In this document: piece by piece, positions 1 through 8,351 of the stretch
How the letters are laid out: each line of letters begins with the position of its first letter
Position numbering within the stretch: the stretch's first letter is position 1
From: JAYVJH01 sp043777595
GTDB lineage: Bacteria; Bacteroidota; Bacteroidia; Cytophagales; Spirosomataceae
NCBI GenBank assembly: GCA_043777595.1
Contig: JAYWHT010000044.1
Location: forward strand, 1-64,000
Direction of reading: 5' to 3'
Length of the DNA: 64,000 bases
Notes under the pieces: model-generated
Databases searched by the model: none
The model's input: the letters and a program-made list of their open reading frames with translations, nothing else
Told to the model about the DNA's origin: nothing
Made by a program: the position numbers and the translations under genes

Positions 1-805
1 AGCCGCAATAATGCCCTTCGGCAATGCTGGCGATGTGGCCATTGTAAACTTTATCTTTGAGGTTTTGACGAAACGGATACTGGTGTTGTTGCTGGTATCG
101 GGCAATGGTATAAGAACTACCAATACCAGTTGGACCATACCAAATCATATCTTCGTGCCAAGTGCGAGCCAAAAATTCGGGCGGGCAACTATCAAAACCC
201 GACACGTTGAGTTCGTTGAGATCGCTTACCATTTTGGCTACTAACTCACGGGTCTTCAAGGTTTGGACAGGGTCTTGTACCCCAAAAAGTAGCCCGTCAT
301 GCGTGCAAGGGCCTGCGTACAGCATCTCTGCACCCGTCATTGGAGGCAACGGATAATGCCCTGCTTGGTGCATTACGCTCAGAATATCACAAAAAAAAGC
401 AGTTTCGGCAATTTTACCATCGTTGGTTACTCGGTGAAATTCTGCATAACGAATAAAAATCATCTTGCCTGTTGATGGAATCCCCAACCAATTATTATCA
501 AACAGTCCCAGCAAGTTTCCCATACTAACAACCCAAGCCGACTGGCCGTTATCACAACTATTTGCCCCTGCAAAAAAGACATCTTCTCGCCGCTGAATAG
601 GCGAAAAGGCAGCTCTAAGTGGTTTCCAAAACGTTTCGACGACGGCTTCTGCACCATATTGTTCATAAAAAGGGTGCATTCCACGCCAATGATAGTCAGG
701 CGTTGTGTATTGTTTGAGCGTATCGGTTAGGTCTTGACCAGGTGCTTTATCAAATGCCAAAGTAAAAGCACGAACAACTTGTTTTATTTCTTGAAAATCA
801 GTCAT
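1..805 (-). CDS. SnoaL-like/NTF2-fold protein (3' end beyond window)
   Basis: Reading from an ATG at 805, the frame stays open to the window edge, giving about 268 residues without a stop. The protein begins MTDFQEIKQVVRAFTLAFDK and contains the pattern typical of SnoaL-like (ester or polyketide cyclase, NTF2-fold) proteins: an N-terminal helix, PDYHWRGMHPFYEQYG, and a second similar half after residue 170 (ARTWHEDMIWYGPTGIG). It therefore looks like a two-domain SnoaL protein, like the complete one at 5854-6858. It follows the SDR gene by 20 nt and is the last operon gene visible here. The reaction is unknown; members isomerise, hydrate or cyclise small molecules, and many are uncharacterised. 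Confidence 0.75.
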   Translation of the reverse strand, partial: MTDFQEIKQVVRAFTLAFDKAPGQDLTDTLKQYTTPDYHWRGMHPFYEQYGAEAVVETFWKPLRAAFSPIQRREDVFFAGANSCDNGQSAWVVSMGNLLGLFDNNWLGIPSTGKMIFIRYAEFHRVTNDGKIAETAFFCDILSVMHQAGHYPLPPMTGAEMLYAGPCTHDGLLFGVQDPVQTLKTRELVAKMVSDLNELNVSGFDSCPPEFLARTWHEDMIWYGPTGIGSSYTIARYQQQHQYPFRQNLKDKVYNGHIASIAEGHYCG

Positions 806-825
806 TTACTAATAAAAATTACGTT

Positions 826-1566
826 TTATAAAAGTGGCCGCCCTCCATCAACTGGAAAAATGCAACCTGTCGAAAAAGTAAAAGTTTCGGCAATGGCAAG
901 AACAGCTTTCGCCACGTCCTGGGCTTCTGCCAAGCGATTGAGCGGTGTTTTATTTTTTTGTTCTTGTATGTTAATTGCTGGAGAACGGGCTGCGTACTCG
1001 CCCATTACCCAGCCTGGCGAAAGTGAAACTACCCGAATTTGGGGAGCCAAAGCCCGCCCCAACGACCGTGTCATAGAGTCTATGGCGGCCTTTGAGGCAC
1101 AGTAAGCCACATTGCTACCTACGCCCGTTTGGCCTGCTATTGACGAAATATTGATAACAATGGGCTGACTACCAAGTAACAACAACGACTTGAACGCCCG
1201 AACCATCGCAAAAGAACCTCGCACGTTAGTTTGCATAATTCTGTCAAACCATTCGTCCTCCAAAGCATCTAAATCGGCGTGGGGAACGGGTTTTGTGATG
1301 CCCGCATTATTAACCAAAATATCTAAACGTCCGTATTTTGATTTGACGAACTCAGCCATCTCTCCCAATGATTCACTATCGGTTACACTCGCTTTAAACA
1401 ACGAATGCCCCTCGCCTGCGAGGCTATCAAGCGTGGCTTTGGCTTTTTGCTCATTACTCTGATAATTTACAACTACCTGATAACCAGCACTTGCCAACGC
1501 CCGACAAATCTCTGAGCCAATACCACCACCGCCGCCAGTAACAAGGGCTATTTTTTGATATGTCAT
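826..1566 (-). CDS. SDR-family NAD(P)-dependent oxidoreductase
   Basis: The 246-residue protein is a classical short-chain dehydrogenase/reductase. It shows the Rossmann glycine motif TGGGGGIG (about residues 10-17), VNNAG (85-89), the catalytic Ser in INISSIAG (about 141), and YxxxK as Y155-K159. Length is normal for the family. It lies 4 nt downstream of the symporter gene and 20 nt upstream of the terminal SnoaL gene, so it is part of the catabolic operon. Inference: it oxidises a secondary alcohol (or reduces a ketone) of the imported substrate. The sequence alone does not give the substrate or the NAD/NADP preference. Confidence 0.88.
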   Translation of the reverse strand: MTYQKIALVTGGGGGIGSEICRALASAGYQVVVNYQSNEQKAKATLDSLAGEGHSLFKASVTDSESLGEMAEFVKSKYGRLDILVNNAGITKPVPHADLDALEDEWFDRIMQTNVRGSFAMVRAFKSLLLLGSQPIVINISSIAGQTGVGSNVAYCASKAAIDSMTRSLGRALAPQIRVVSLSPGWVMGEYAARSPAINIQEQKNKTPLNRLAEAQDVAKAVLAIAETFTFSTGCIFPVDGGRPLL

Positions 1567-1570
1567 GCGC

Positions 1571-3181
1571 CTATAACCAAGTTTGTAAACCCAATAAAAA
1601 TAAAATAGTCAGTACAAAAAAGGCTAATAGGTAATAAAGTGGTGGGTCTATTTTGCCAGGTACTAAATACCAACCACCATCTTTTTCGGGTAAACCTTTG
1701 TCTTTAAACATTTTTTTCTGTCCTGGAATCGAGTATTGAGACCATTCAGGCTGGTAGCCCGTCCAATAAATACTAAGCGGAACGGCTACCAAAACATTGA
1801 CCGTTGAACCAATCAGACAATACCACGGCCAGGCAATGGTTGTGGTGGCAGCCACCACCCAAACTGTAACCATACCCAATACCACGCCCACCATCAAGCC
1901 TTTTTCGGTAGTGTGTTTAGAGAAAAAACCGAGGCCGTACATACTCAACTTTGCCCCCACAAAAAACGAACCTATTTTGGTCAATAGTTCCAAAATAGAA
2001 GTATTGTCGAGTGTAGAATACAAAATGGCTGGTATAATAATAAAAGCCGCCCACGAAGCCGTAAATAGCCGAGAGAGTTTTAGGTTGTAAGCTGGTGTTT
2101 GAGATGTCTTACTTATTTTTTGGTAAAAATCAATAAGTGTAATGGTCGAAAGTGCATTATAGGCCGAAGCCAAACTCGACATACTGGCCGACATAACGGC
2201 AGCGGCCACAATGCCCATCAACCCTGGCAAGCCGTAATTGGCCGCAAATTGCAGGATAATCATGTTGTCATTGTCAAATTTTTTGCCGCCATAATATTGA
2301 TAAAAAAGCGCACCCAACGACACAAACAAAAAGTAGATAAAGAAGCCTGCAAAGCCAATAATTAAAAAGGATTTTTTGGCATCGCCAATACTTTTGGCCG
2401 TAAGTGTTCGCTGAACCATCATTTGGTTGGTACCGCAAACGGTAATATGGTAGAGCGTCATGGCCACTACACCCGCCCAAACCGAGGTAGTGTCGCTAAA
2501 ATCTAAACCCCATTTAATCGGATTGAGTTTTCCCATGGTTTTGAGTTCGGCAATAGTGTCGGCAAGCGGCAAAGGCAGTTTGGTGAGTAGGGTGTACATG
2601 ATAATTCCTGCCCCTGTTACAAAAATAACTGCCTGTACCAACTCTATCCAGATTACAGCCGAAATACCCCCCATAATGGTATAAGTGAGGGCCATCATGG
2701 TAACAATAAAAATACAGTAAATGACATCAAGCCCTGTAATAAAACCAATAACCAACGACGTACCATACAATACCGCCGCCGAAGACAAGGCTTGTGTAAG
2801 CAGAAAAATACCCGAAATAGTGATGCGAGAGGTGCTACCAAATCGTTTTTCTAAATAATCATAGATAGAAATAACTCCGCTATTATAAAAAAACGGAAAG
2901 AAATAAGCAACCACCACAAAAATCACAATCGGGTAATTGATATGAATAATAATAACCGAAAGCCCCGCTTTGTAGGCCCAAGCAGGCGCACCCAAAAAAG
3001 TCATGGCGCTCACATAAGCAGCCACTACCGATATGCCAATAACCCACCACGGGATGGCCTCATGGCCTTTATAAAAATCTTCGGCAGTGCTTACTTTGCG
3101 ACTAATGATATAGCCCATGGTAAGAAAAATGGCGAACAACACCAGTACAATCGTCCAGTTGAGTAATCCAAATTCGACCAT
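1571..3181 (-). CDS. Sodium:solute symporter family transporter (SSS)
   Basis: This 536-residue, very hydrophobic protein has about 13-14 predicted membrane helices and the SSS-family organisation. An outward N-terminal helix is followed by a STAEDFYKG stretch, SAMTFLGAPAWAYKAG, and the conserved region GTNQMMVQRTLTAKS in the middle. AAAVMSASMSSLASAYNAL marks the sodium-binding helix 8 region. It sits inside the operon, between the HisD-like and SDR genes. Together with SusCD it provides a complete import route: SusCD across the outer membrane and this Na+-coupled carrier across the inner membrane. That suggests a small, non-phosphorylated substrate. Confidence 0.9.
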   Translation of the reverse strand: MVEFGLLNWTIVLVLFAIFLTMGYIISRKVSTAEDFYKGHEAIPWWVIGISVVAAYVSAMTFLGAPAWAYKAGLSVIIIHINYPIVIFVVVAYFFPFFYNSGVISIYDYLEKRFGSTSRITISGIFLLTQALSSAAVLYGTSLVIGFITGLDVIYCIFIVTMMALTYTIMGGISAVIWIELVQAVIFVTGAGIIMYTLLTKLPLPLADTIAELKTMGKLNPIKWGLDFSDTTSVWAGVVAMTLYHITVCGTNQMMVQRTLTAKSIGDAKKSFLIIGFAGFFIYFLFVSLGALFYQYYGGKKFDNDNMIILQFAANYGLPGLMGIVAAAVMSASMSSLASAYNALSTITLIDFYQKISKTSQTPAYNLKLSRLFTASWAAFIIIPAILYSTLDNTSILELLTKIGSFFVGAKLSMYGLGFFSKHTTEKGLMVGVVLGMVTVWVVAATTTIAWPWYCLIGSTVNVLVAVPLSIYWTGYQPEWSQYSIPGQKKMFKDKGLPEKDGGWYLVPGKIDPPLYYLLAFFVLTILFLLGLQTWL

Positions 3182-3220
3182 GTTATGTGTTTATTTAGGG
3201 TATAGTTAAGGGCAATATAG

Positions 3221-4519
3221 TTATTTTTTTAATCTTCGCACTCTAATATCGGCTTGTTCTTGGTGGCCAGCAAAATGTTCTAAGGCACACAAACGAGAGC
3301 AATATTCTCCAATCATCACACTCGCCTCATCGGTCAAGATGCGTTGGTAGCTGTGGGTTTTTATAAACTTGCCAACCCAAAGTCCGCCCGTATAACGTCC
3401 TGCGGTTTTGGTAGGTAGCGTATGATTTGTGCCAATTACTTTGTCGCCATAGCTTACATTGGTGCGTGCGCCCAAAAACAAAGCACCGTAATTGGTCATG
3501 TTCTTGAAAAAATAATCGTCATCGTCGGTCATTACTTGCACGTGTTCGCTACAAATTCGCTCTGATTCTTGCAACATTTCTTCTTTGGTATCGCACAATA
3601 TAATCTCACCATAGTCTTGCCACGCCACTCTGGCTATGTCTCGGGTGTTGAGACGTTCCAGTACGCTTTCTATTTGAGCGGGTAGTTCAGTAGCTATTTT
3701 TTTACTATTGGTAATACAAACTACGGGCGAATTAAGGCCATGTTCGGCTTGCCCCAATAAATCTACGGCTACCAATTCGGCATCTACTGTATCATCGCAA
3801 ATCACCATAGTCTCAGTTGGCCCAGCCAGTAGGTCAATGCCCACACGACCAAAAAGCTGACGTTTGGCTTCGGCCACATAAGCGTTGCCCGGGCCTACGA
3901 GCATATCTACGGCCTGAACGGCGTCGTTTTGGCCATCGGCAGGTGCGCCCAATGCCATCAACGCCACAGCCTGAATGCCACCTAATACATAAATTTCATC
4001 TGCCCCTGCCATAGCTTGAGCAGCTACAATAGCGGCAGCGGGTTTGCCCTCGTAGGGTGGCGCACAAGCTATTACGTGCTTTACGCCAGCTACTTTGGCC
4101 GTCAAAATACCCATGTGAGCCGAAGCCAAAAGCGGATATTTGCCCCCTGGCACATAAGCCCCCACTTTGTTTATTGGAATATTTTTATGGCCTAATATCA
4201 CACCCGGTAGAGTTTCTACTTCTACATCTCTCAAACCAAGCATCTGAATTTGTGCAAAACGTCTAATTTGCGTTTGTGCAAACGTTATATCTTCAATGTC
4301 CTGTGGCGAAAGGCTATCGATACAGGCTTGGATTTCGGCCTTAGTAAGTTTGAAAGCCGATGGATTCCAGTTGTCGAACTTTTGGCTATATTCTCTGATA
4401 GCCACCCAACCACGGGTCTCAATGTCGGTCAAAATGGTTTCGACAGTTTGGTTTACTTTGCGGTCTATGTCTCGTTTTTCTGCTGCGGCTTTACCTGCCT
4501 TGATATATTGAATTGCCAT
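3221..4519 (-). CDS. Histidinol dehydrogenase-like NAD-dependent alcohol dehydrogenase (HisD paralogue)
   Basis: The 432-residue protein keeps the HisD architecture and all key residues at nearly E. coli numbering: zinc ligands Q257 and H260 (QAEHG), D359 (YGDKVIGTNH) and H419 (FAGHQ), and catalytic E325/H326 (SEHV). GPTE and PGG motifs are present. The segment TKTAGRYTGGLWVGKF differs from biosynthetic HisD and recalls the catabolic paralogues, such as the sulfopropanediol dehydrogenase HpsN (family knowledge). No other his genes lie nearby, and the gene sits between a bicupin and a symporter in a SusCD operon. Inference: a four-electron oxidation of a primary alcohol to a carboxylate in catabolism, not histidine synthesis. 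Confidence 0.88.
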   Translation of the reverse strand: MAIQYIKAGKAAAEKRDIDRKVNQTVETILTDIETRGWVAIREYSQKFDNWNPSAFKLTKAEIQACIDSLSPQDIEDITFAQTQIRRFAQIQMLGLRDVEVETLPGVILGHKNIPINKVGAYVPGGKYPLLASAHMGILTAKVAGVKHVIACAPPYEGKPAAAIVAAQAMAGADEIYVLGGIQAVALMALGAPADGQNDAVQAVDMLVGPGNAYVAEAKRQLFGRVGIDLLAGPTETMVICDDTVDAELVAVDLLGQAEHGLNSPVVCITNSKKIATELPAQIESVLERLNTRDIARVAWQDYGEIILCDTKEEMLQESERICSEHVQVMTDDDDYFFKNMTNYGALFLGARTNVSYGDKVIGTNHTLPTKTAGRYTGGLWVGKFIKTHSYQRILTDEASVMIGEYCSRLCALEHFAGHQEQADIRVRRLKK

Positions 4520-4542
4520 TTTTTTTATTTTTTATTTTATAA

Positions 4543-5571
4543 TTAACTCTTAATTTCTGGGGCATCGGGATAGTCGCCACCTACTACAAAATACGCAAAG
4601 CCTTCTCCCAAAGGCTGGATACGACGACTTGACCCTTTTGGAAACGAAATAATATCACCGTCTTTGAGCGTAGTATAAAGGGTCTGGCCTTCATACTCAC
4701 AACTAACTTCAAACTGTCCACGATTGACGAGCATCACTTCTACTTCGTCTCGGCTGTACGTGCCTGTGTCGCCTTTGGCTTTGGCTTTTAGACCATATAC
4801 ATTAAATTGATCGCCATTATGGTCGCCAGGTTTTACTTGAAAACGATGCCCTTCGCTATCGGCGGGGCCAATTACGTCCACCCAAAAAATAGTTTCGGGC
4901 GTTTGGTTGGCAAATTTTGTATAAGGCGATGGTACATAGTCTGAGAGCTTTCCCACGTGTTTGGCCATGGCTTCGGGGGTATATTGGTCAAAAGTGGCCA
5001 ACTCTTCGGCAGTAAGTACGGCTTTGGGTTTTATGCCTTCGGGGATTTTCTCACCGATGGTCGTGTCCACCAATTTACCGTTTTCGAGCAAAATGAGGCC
5101 ATATCCTTGCGCTTCTTCAATCACACGGGGCAACCACTCTACGCCACCGCCTGCATCGTCATGGCCCAAAATAGAAAAAATTATTCCGTCTTCCTCGCCA
5201 ATATTTTCAAATCCTCTAAACATATTGGTAGGCAACGAAATAATATCACCGGGCTCTACCACTACCTCTGCTTGACAGTCGTTGTTCCAATAAAAACGCC
5301 ATTTGCCACTATAAACCATAAATACCTCGGCAGTAAAATGCGAATGTGGCGAGTTTTTGATATGCGGCGGCTGACCTGCTGCCCCAATACAAAAACCGTG
5401 TTTTTCGGTAAGGTTTACCCGCTGGTGCTTACTTTCTGATACGCCCCCACCAATGATGCTATAATTGTCTTTGAGGTGGCTACCTGGGGTTTTGGCATCG
5501 ATAAATGCCGCTTTGCAGGGCATAAGTTGCTCAAACTTAATGAGCCGTTCTGTCAAGGTTGTGGTGTTCAT
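4543..5571 (-). CDS. Two-cupin-domain protein
   Basis: Start chosen at the ATG at 5571 (MNTTTLTERLIKFEQ), giving 342 residues. An upstream in-frame ATG at 5616 would add 15 residues encoded by repetitive intergenic-type DNA and is unlikely. The first cupin has HxHx3E (PHSHFTAE, about H76, H78, E82) followed by PGDIISLPTNMFRGFEN. The second cupin (about 225-340) is less complete, with DGDIISFPKGSSRR. The metal-binding first cupin suggests a dioxygenase, isomerase or lyase of the gentisate-dioxygenase-like bicupin type, but the reaction cannot be read from the sequence. It lies 23 nt upstream of the HisD-like gene. Confidence 0.8.
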   Translation of the reverse strand: MNTTTLTERLIKFEQLMPCKAAFIDAKTPGSHLKDNYSIIGGGVSESKHQRVNLTEKHGFCIGAAGQPPHIKNSPHSHFTAEVFMVYSGKWRFYWNNDCQAEVVVEPGDIISLPTNMFRGFENIGEEDGIIFSILGHDDAGGGVEWLPRVIEEAQGYGLILLENGKLVDTTIGEKIPEGIKPKAVLTAEELATFDQYTPEAMAKHVGKLSDYVPSPYTKFANQTPETIFWVDVIGPADSEGHRFQVKPGDHNGDQFNVYGLKAKAKGDTGTYSRDEVEVMLVNRGQFEVSCEYEGQTLYTTLKDGDIISFPKGSSRRIQPLGEGFAYFVVGGDYPDAPEIKS

Positions 5572-5758
5572 AAGTACTAATGTTGGATTGCGAATGACTG
5601 AATGACGGTTCGCCATTGCGATTAAATAAATATCTGATTTACAATAACTTAGTAATGCTTAAATAATAAAATGCGTAAATGTTAAGAAGATAACTGCTCC
5701 GTGACCTGTGCCTCCAAAGAAAATGGTATTATATTGGCAGTTAGTTATGCTCAATCAT

Positions 5759-5819
5759 ATTCCGTGGCCTGTGTCTCCACAGGACATTGCTCTGGTCTGT
5801 GAGACACAGACCACGGAAT
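5759..5819. repeat. Long imperfect inverted repeat in the operon gap
   Basis: Arms at 5759-5777 and 5801-5819 are 19 nt and match with a single mismatch (arm begins ATTCCGTGGCCTGTGTCTC), enclosing a 23-nt loop. A diverged half-copy (CCGTGACCTGTGCCTCC) lies at about 5699-5715. The structure falls in the only large gap of the operon (5572-5853), next to word-like repeats (AATCATTCAGTAACTCAATC at 5822-5841). It could be a processing or attenuation hairpin that separates expression of the two operon halves, or simply an inserted repeat. Confidence 0.6.
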
Positions 5820-5853
5820 GGTTATACTCAATCATTCAGTAACTCAATCATAC

Positions 5854-6858
5854 TCATTGGGCATACACTTGGCACAGCACATCGAAGCCATCAAAAACCG
5901 TCCATTCTTCTATAATTTTACCATCTTGTATCACAAAATGACTAATTCCCAGCATAGAAACATCTTTACCAGTGGCTGGGCCAAAAAAGCCTTTGTGAGC
6001 GTGCGTGGCAAGGACTTTCCAACGTGCGGCGACTTCATAAGTTCCCTCTTTTTCGTTAGACGATACTCTTTCTAAATGAAAATCAATATTACCAAAACAT
6101 TCAAGAAACTGATTTAGATAGGTTTCGATAGCTTTTGGGCCTGTCAAGTCATTTTCACAAATAGCGTGAAGCGTAGCCGAGGCATCATAGTAGCGGTCAA
6201 GATTTGCGAAGTGCTTTTTTTTCCAAGTATTTTCAAAAAGTGAAATTATTAGATCTGTGGCTTGGTTAGGCGTAATTGGCCGTGTGTTAAATTCTTTACG
6301 AACAGCCCCATTTTTCATAAAGTTGGGTTGCAGCCCTTTATAGCGTTTGTCGAGTCTGGCCATGGCGATAGGGTCAAAACCCAACTGCTGCACCAAGTGT
6401 AGATTATCTCGCACAAGCCATTCTTCAATAATCTTATTTTCGGCCACTACGCAGTCGGCAATGGTTCTAAAAAACAGTTTTTTGCCAGTAGCTTTTCCGA
6501 AGGCTGTATCGCCCAAGTTGGTAGCCGTTGAGCCAATTCGGTGCGAAGAATAAAAAGTGAGGTCGTCAATTTGCGACCAAATCACGGCTTCTCCCCCCAT
6601 TTTTCGGTCAGGAAAAGAAGACAACGTTTTGAGTGTCCCCTTTACTATTTCGTCTATTCCGTAGATAGTACCTGCCCCCACATGAACAGGAATGTCGTCA
6701 GCGTAAGTGTCATAAATAACCCAGACGGCTCGTTGTTCCCAAATTTCTTCGGTGATTTTAAGTATATAATCAACAATATTCAAATATTTACTATCAAATC
6801 CTGGCAAATCTTGTTGGCCTTCGTTAAGCTGGTAGGTGGTAGTTTCGGTAAAAATCAT
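5854..6858 (-). CDS. Tandem SnoaL-like (NTF2-fold) protein
   Basis: The 334-residue protein has two SnoaL-like halves. The first (about 25-170) carries EQRAVWVIYDTYADDIPVHV and ends with NKIIEEWLVRDN. The second (about 200-330) carries LDRYYDASATLHA and DGKIIEEWTVFDGFDVL. The repeated xKIIEEW motif followed by an aromatic or acidic residue is the usual C-terminal strand of SnoaL domains. No signal peptide, so cytoplasmic. It follows the aldolase gene by 10 nt. It is a paralogue of the partial protein at 1-805, so the operon encodes about four SnoaL domains. Substrate and reaction unknown. Confidence 0.8.
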   Translation of the reverse strand: MIFTETTTYQLNEGQQDLPGFDSKYLNIVDYILKITEEIWEQRAVWVIYDTYADDIPVHVGAGTIYGIDEIVKGTLKTLSSFPDRKMGGEAVIWSQIDDLTFYSSHRIGSTATNLGDTAFGKATGKKLFFRTIADCVVAENKIIEEWLVRDNLHLVQQLGFDPIAMARLDKRYKGLQPNFMKNGAVRKEFNTRPITPNQATDLIISLFENTWKKKHFANLDRYYDASATLHAICENDLTGPKAIETYLNQFLECFGNIDFHLERVSSNEKEGTYEVAARWKVLATHAHKGFFGPATGKDVSMLGISHFVIQDGKIIEEWTVFDGFDVLCQVYAQ

Positions 6859-6868
6859 GGCTATCTGT

Positions 6869-7630
6869 CTATAATTGTTTTAATTCTTGTACGGTTTTGC
6901 CCACATATTCAATGAGCATCATACTGTCAGATTTGAGGGCAATGAACCGAAAACCCTGTTCTTTGCGTTTTTTGGCATCATCAAGCGTGGCGCACCATAT
7001 ACCTGGAATGGTGTTGTTTTTTTGGCAATTTACCAAAACATTGGCTACTGCATCTTCAAATTCTTCTGATTGCCCCGAGTGGGTAGCTTGGCCAGTGTAA
7101 GCCAATTTCAAGTCGCCAGAGCCAATAAAAATACCATCTAAGCCCGCCACGGTATTTATCTCGTCAATATTTTGTACTGATTCTTGGGTTTCTACCATTG
7201 CAAAGGTCAGTATTTCTTCATTTGCATATTGACCGTAGTCAGCACCTGCATATACCCTTGCACGAGTAGGCCCCAGACTTCGATAACCAACTGGTGGGTA
7301 TCGGCAAGCCCCCACAAAAGCCTCACACTCAGCACGATTATTGACCATTGGGCAAATAATGCCATAGGCGCCGCTGTCTAAAAGCCGCATAATACCGCTG
7401 GGTTCGTTCCAGAGCGAGCGGGCAAAAGGCACAGTATCAGTAGTCGAAATGGCCTGCATGATTTGCATAGCTGTTTCGAGGCTGTGCAAGCCGTGCTGCA
7501 TATCCACCGTGAGACAGTCCCAACCTGCATTGGCCATTATTTCGGCAGTCCAAGTATTAGGAATATGCAACCAACCGCTCAAAACCGTTCCGCCATCGGC
7601 CAATATTTGCTTTATTTTGTTTTTACGCAT
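6869..7630 (-). CDS. HpcH/HpaI-family class II pyruvate aldolase
   Basis: The 253-residue protein matches the HpcH/HpaI (2-keto-3-deoxy acid) aldolase family in length and key residues: catalytic H46 in VDMQHG, R71 in PFARSL, metal ligands E147 (MVETQE) and D173 (IGSGDL), and the YPPVGYRSLGP loop. The family splits 4-hydroxy-2-oxo acids into pyruvate (or a related oxo acid) and an aldehyde using a divalent metal. The gene starts 1 nt after the alpha/beta hydrolase stop, so co-translation is likely. Inference: it performs the carbon-carbon cleavage step of the pathway. Confidence 0.88.
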   Translation of the reverse strand: MRKNKIKQILADGGTVLSGWLHIPNTWTAEIMANAGWDCLTVDMQHGLHSLETAMQIMQAISTTDTVPFARSLWNEPSGIMRLLDSGAYGIICPMVNNRAECEAFVGACRYPPVGYRSLGPTRARVYAGADYGQYANEEILTFAMVETQESVQNIDEINTVAGLDGIFIGSGDLKLAYTGQATHSGQSEEFEDAVANVLVNCQKNNTIPGIWCATLDDAKKRKEQGFRFIALKSDSMMLIEYVGKTVQELKQL

Positions 7631-7631
7631 T

Positions 7632-8348
7632 TTATTCTTGGTTCAACCACCATTTTCTAATCAACTGGTTTACTATTTCGGGTTGTTCTAAGGTACTCAA
7701 ATGTCCGCACTCTTCAATGATTTGTAGTGTGGCGTTGGGTATAAGATTAGCCATTTCTTGGTGAATTTCGGGGGTACATACTTTATCTTCTCGGCCTGTT
7801 ATTACCAACACTGGGCAAGTAATATGAGGTAAGTCGGGTGTACTATCTGGCCGATTGAGCTGGGCTTTGATTTGTTTAAAAAACGAATCTGTACCCGTAT
7901 TCATTGCCATTTTCAATACTATTTCTCGAAAATAAGGCATTGCGGCGTGTTTGGGGTGCAGCATTACATCTTTCAAAAAATCGGTCGTAATGTGACGAAA
8001 CTCGCCCAATGCCGACATTCCCAAAAAACGTTGTTGCGTAGCCCGAGTTTGGTCAGAAGGCAAGCGGTGGTTGGTATTGAGCAATATCATTTTGGTGATA
8101 CGTTGGGGTGCTTGCCGCCATAGCTCAAAAGCGATTATTCCACCATACGACAACCCCATGACTGCAAAACTACCCTCGACCTCCGATAAAATACGCTGCC
8201 CCACTGCCGACAATTCATCGGAGACGCTGTGATTGACCACTTGACAGTGAGCTAAATCGCTGAGAGCAGCAATTTGAGGCTCAAAAAGTGTTTTATCGCA
8301 AAGCGTGCCGGGAATCATCAACAGCGGGGCGCACATTTTTTCAATCAA
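7632..8348 (-). CDS. Alpha/beta-fold hydrolase
   Basis: The 238-residue protein has the alpha/beta hydrolase core: oxyanion region PGTLCDKTLF, nucleophile elbow GLSYGG (S67), acid D188 in TGREDKV, and His H216 in EECGHLSTLE. It has no signal peptide. The family includes 3-oxoadipate enol-lactonases and carboxylesterases. It sits 3 nt after SusD and 1 nt before the aldolase. Inference: it opens a lactone or cleaves an ester or C-C bond of the imported compound in the cytoplasm. Confidence 0.82.
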   Translation of the reverse strand: MIEKMCAPLLMIPGTLCDKTLFEPQIAALSDLAHCQVVNHSVSDELSAVGQRILSEVEGSFAVMGLSYGGIIAFELWRQAPQRITKMILLNTNHRLPSDQTRATQQRFLGMSALGEFRHITTDFLKDVMLHPKHAAMPYFREIVLKMAMNTGTDSFFKQIKAQLNRPDSTPDLPHITCPVLVITGREDKVCTPEIHQEMANLIPNATLQIIEECGHLSTLEQPEIVNQLIRKWWLNQE

Positions 8349-8351
8349 AAT

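Noticed and set aside
3221..4519. Histidine biosynthesis hisD
   Set aside because: All catalytic residues are kept, but there are no his neighbours and the gene sits in a SusCD catabolic operon; treated as a HisD paralogue.
4957..5439. 160-codon plus-strand frame inside the bicupin gene
   Set aside because: It is antisense to a well-supported cupin gene and encodes nothing recognisable.
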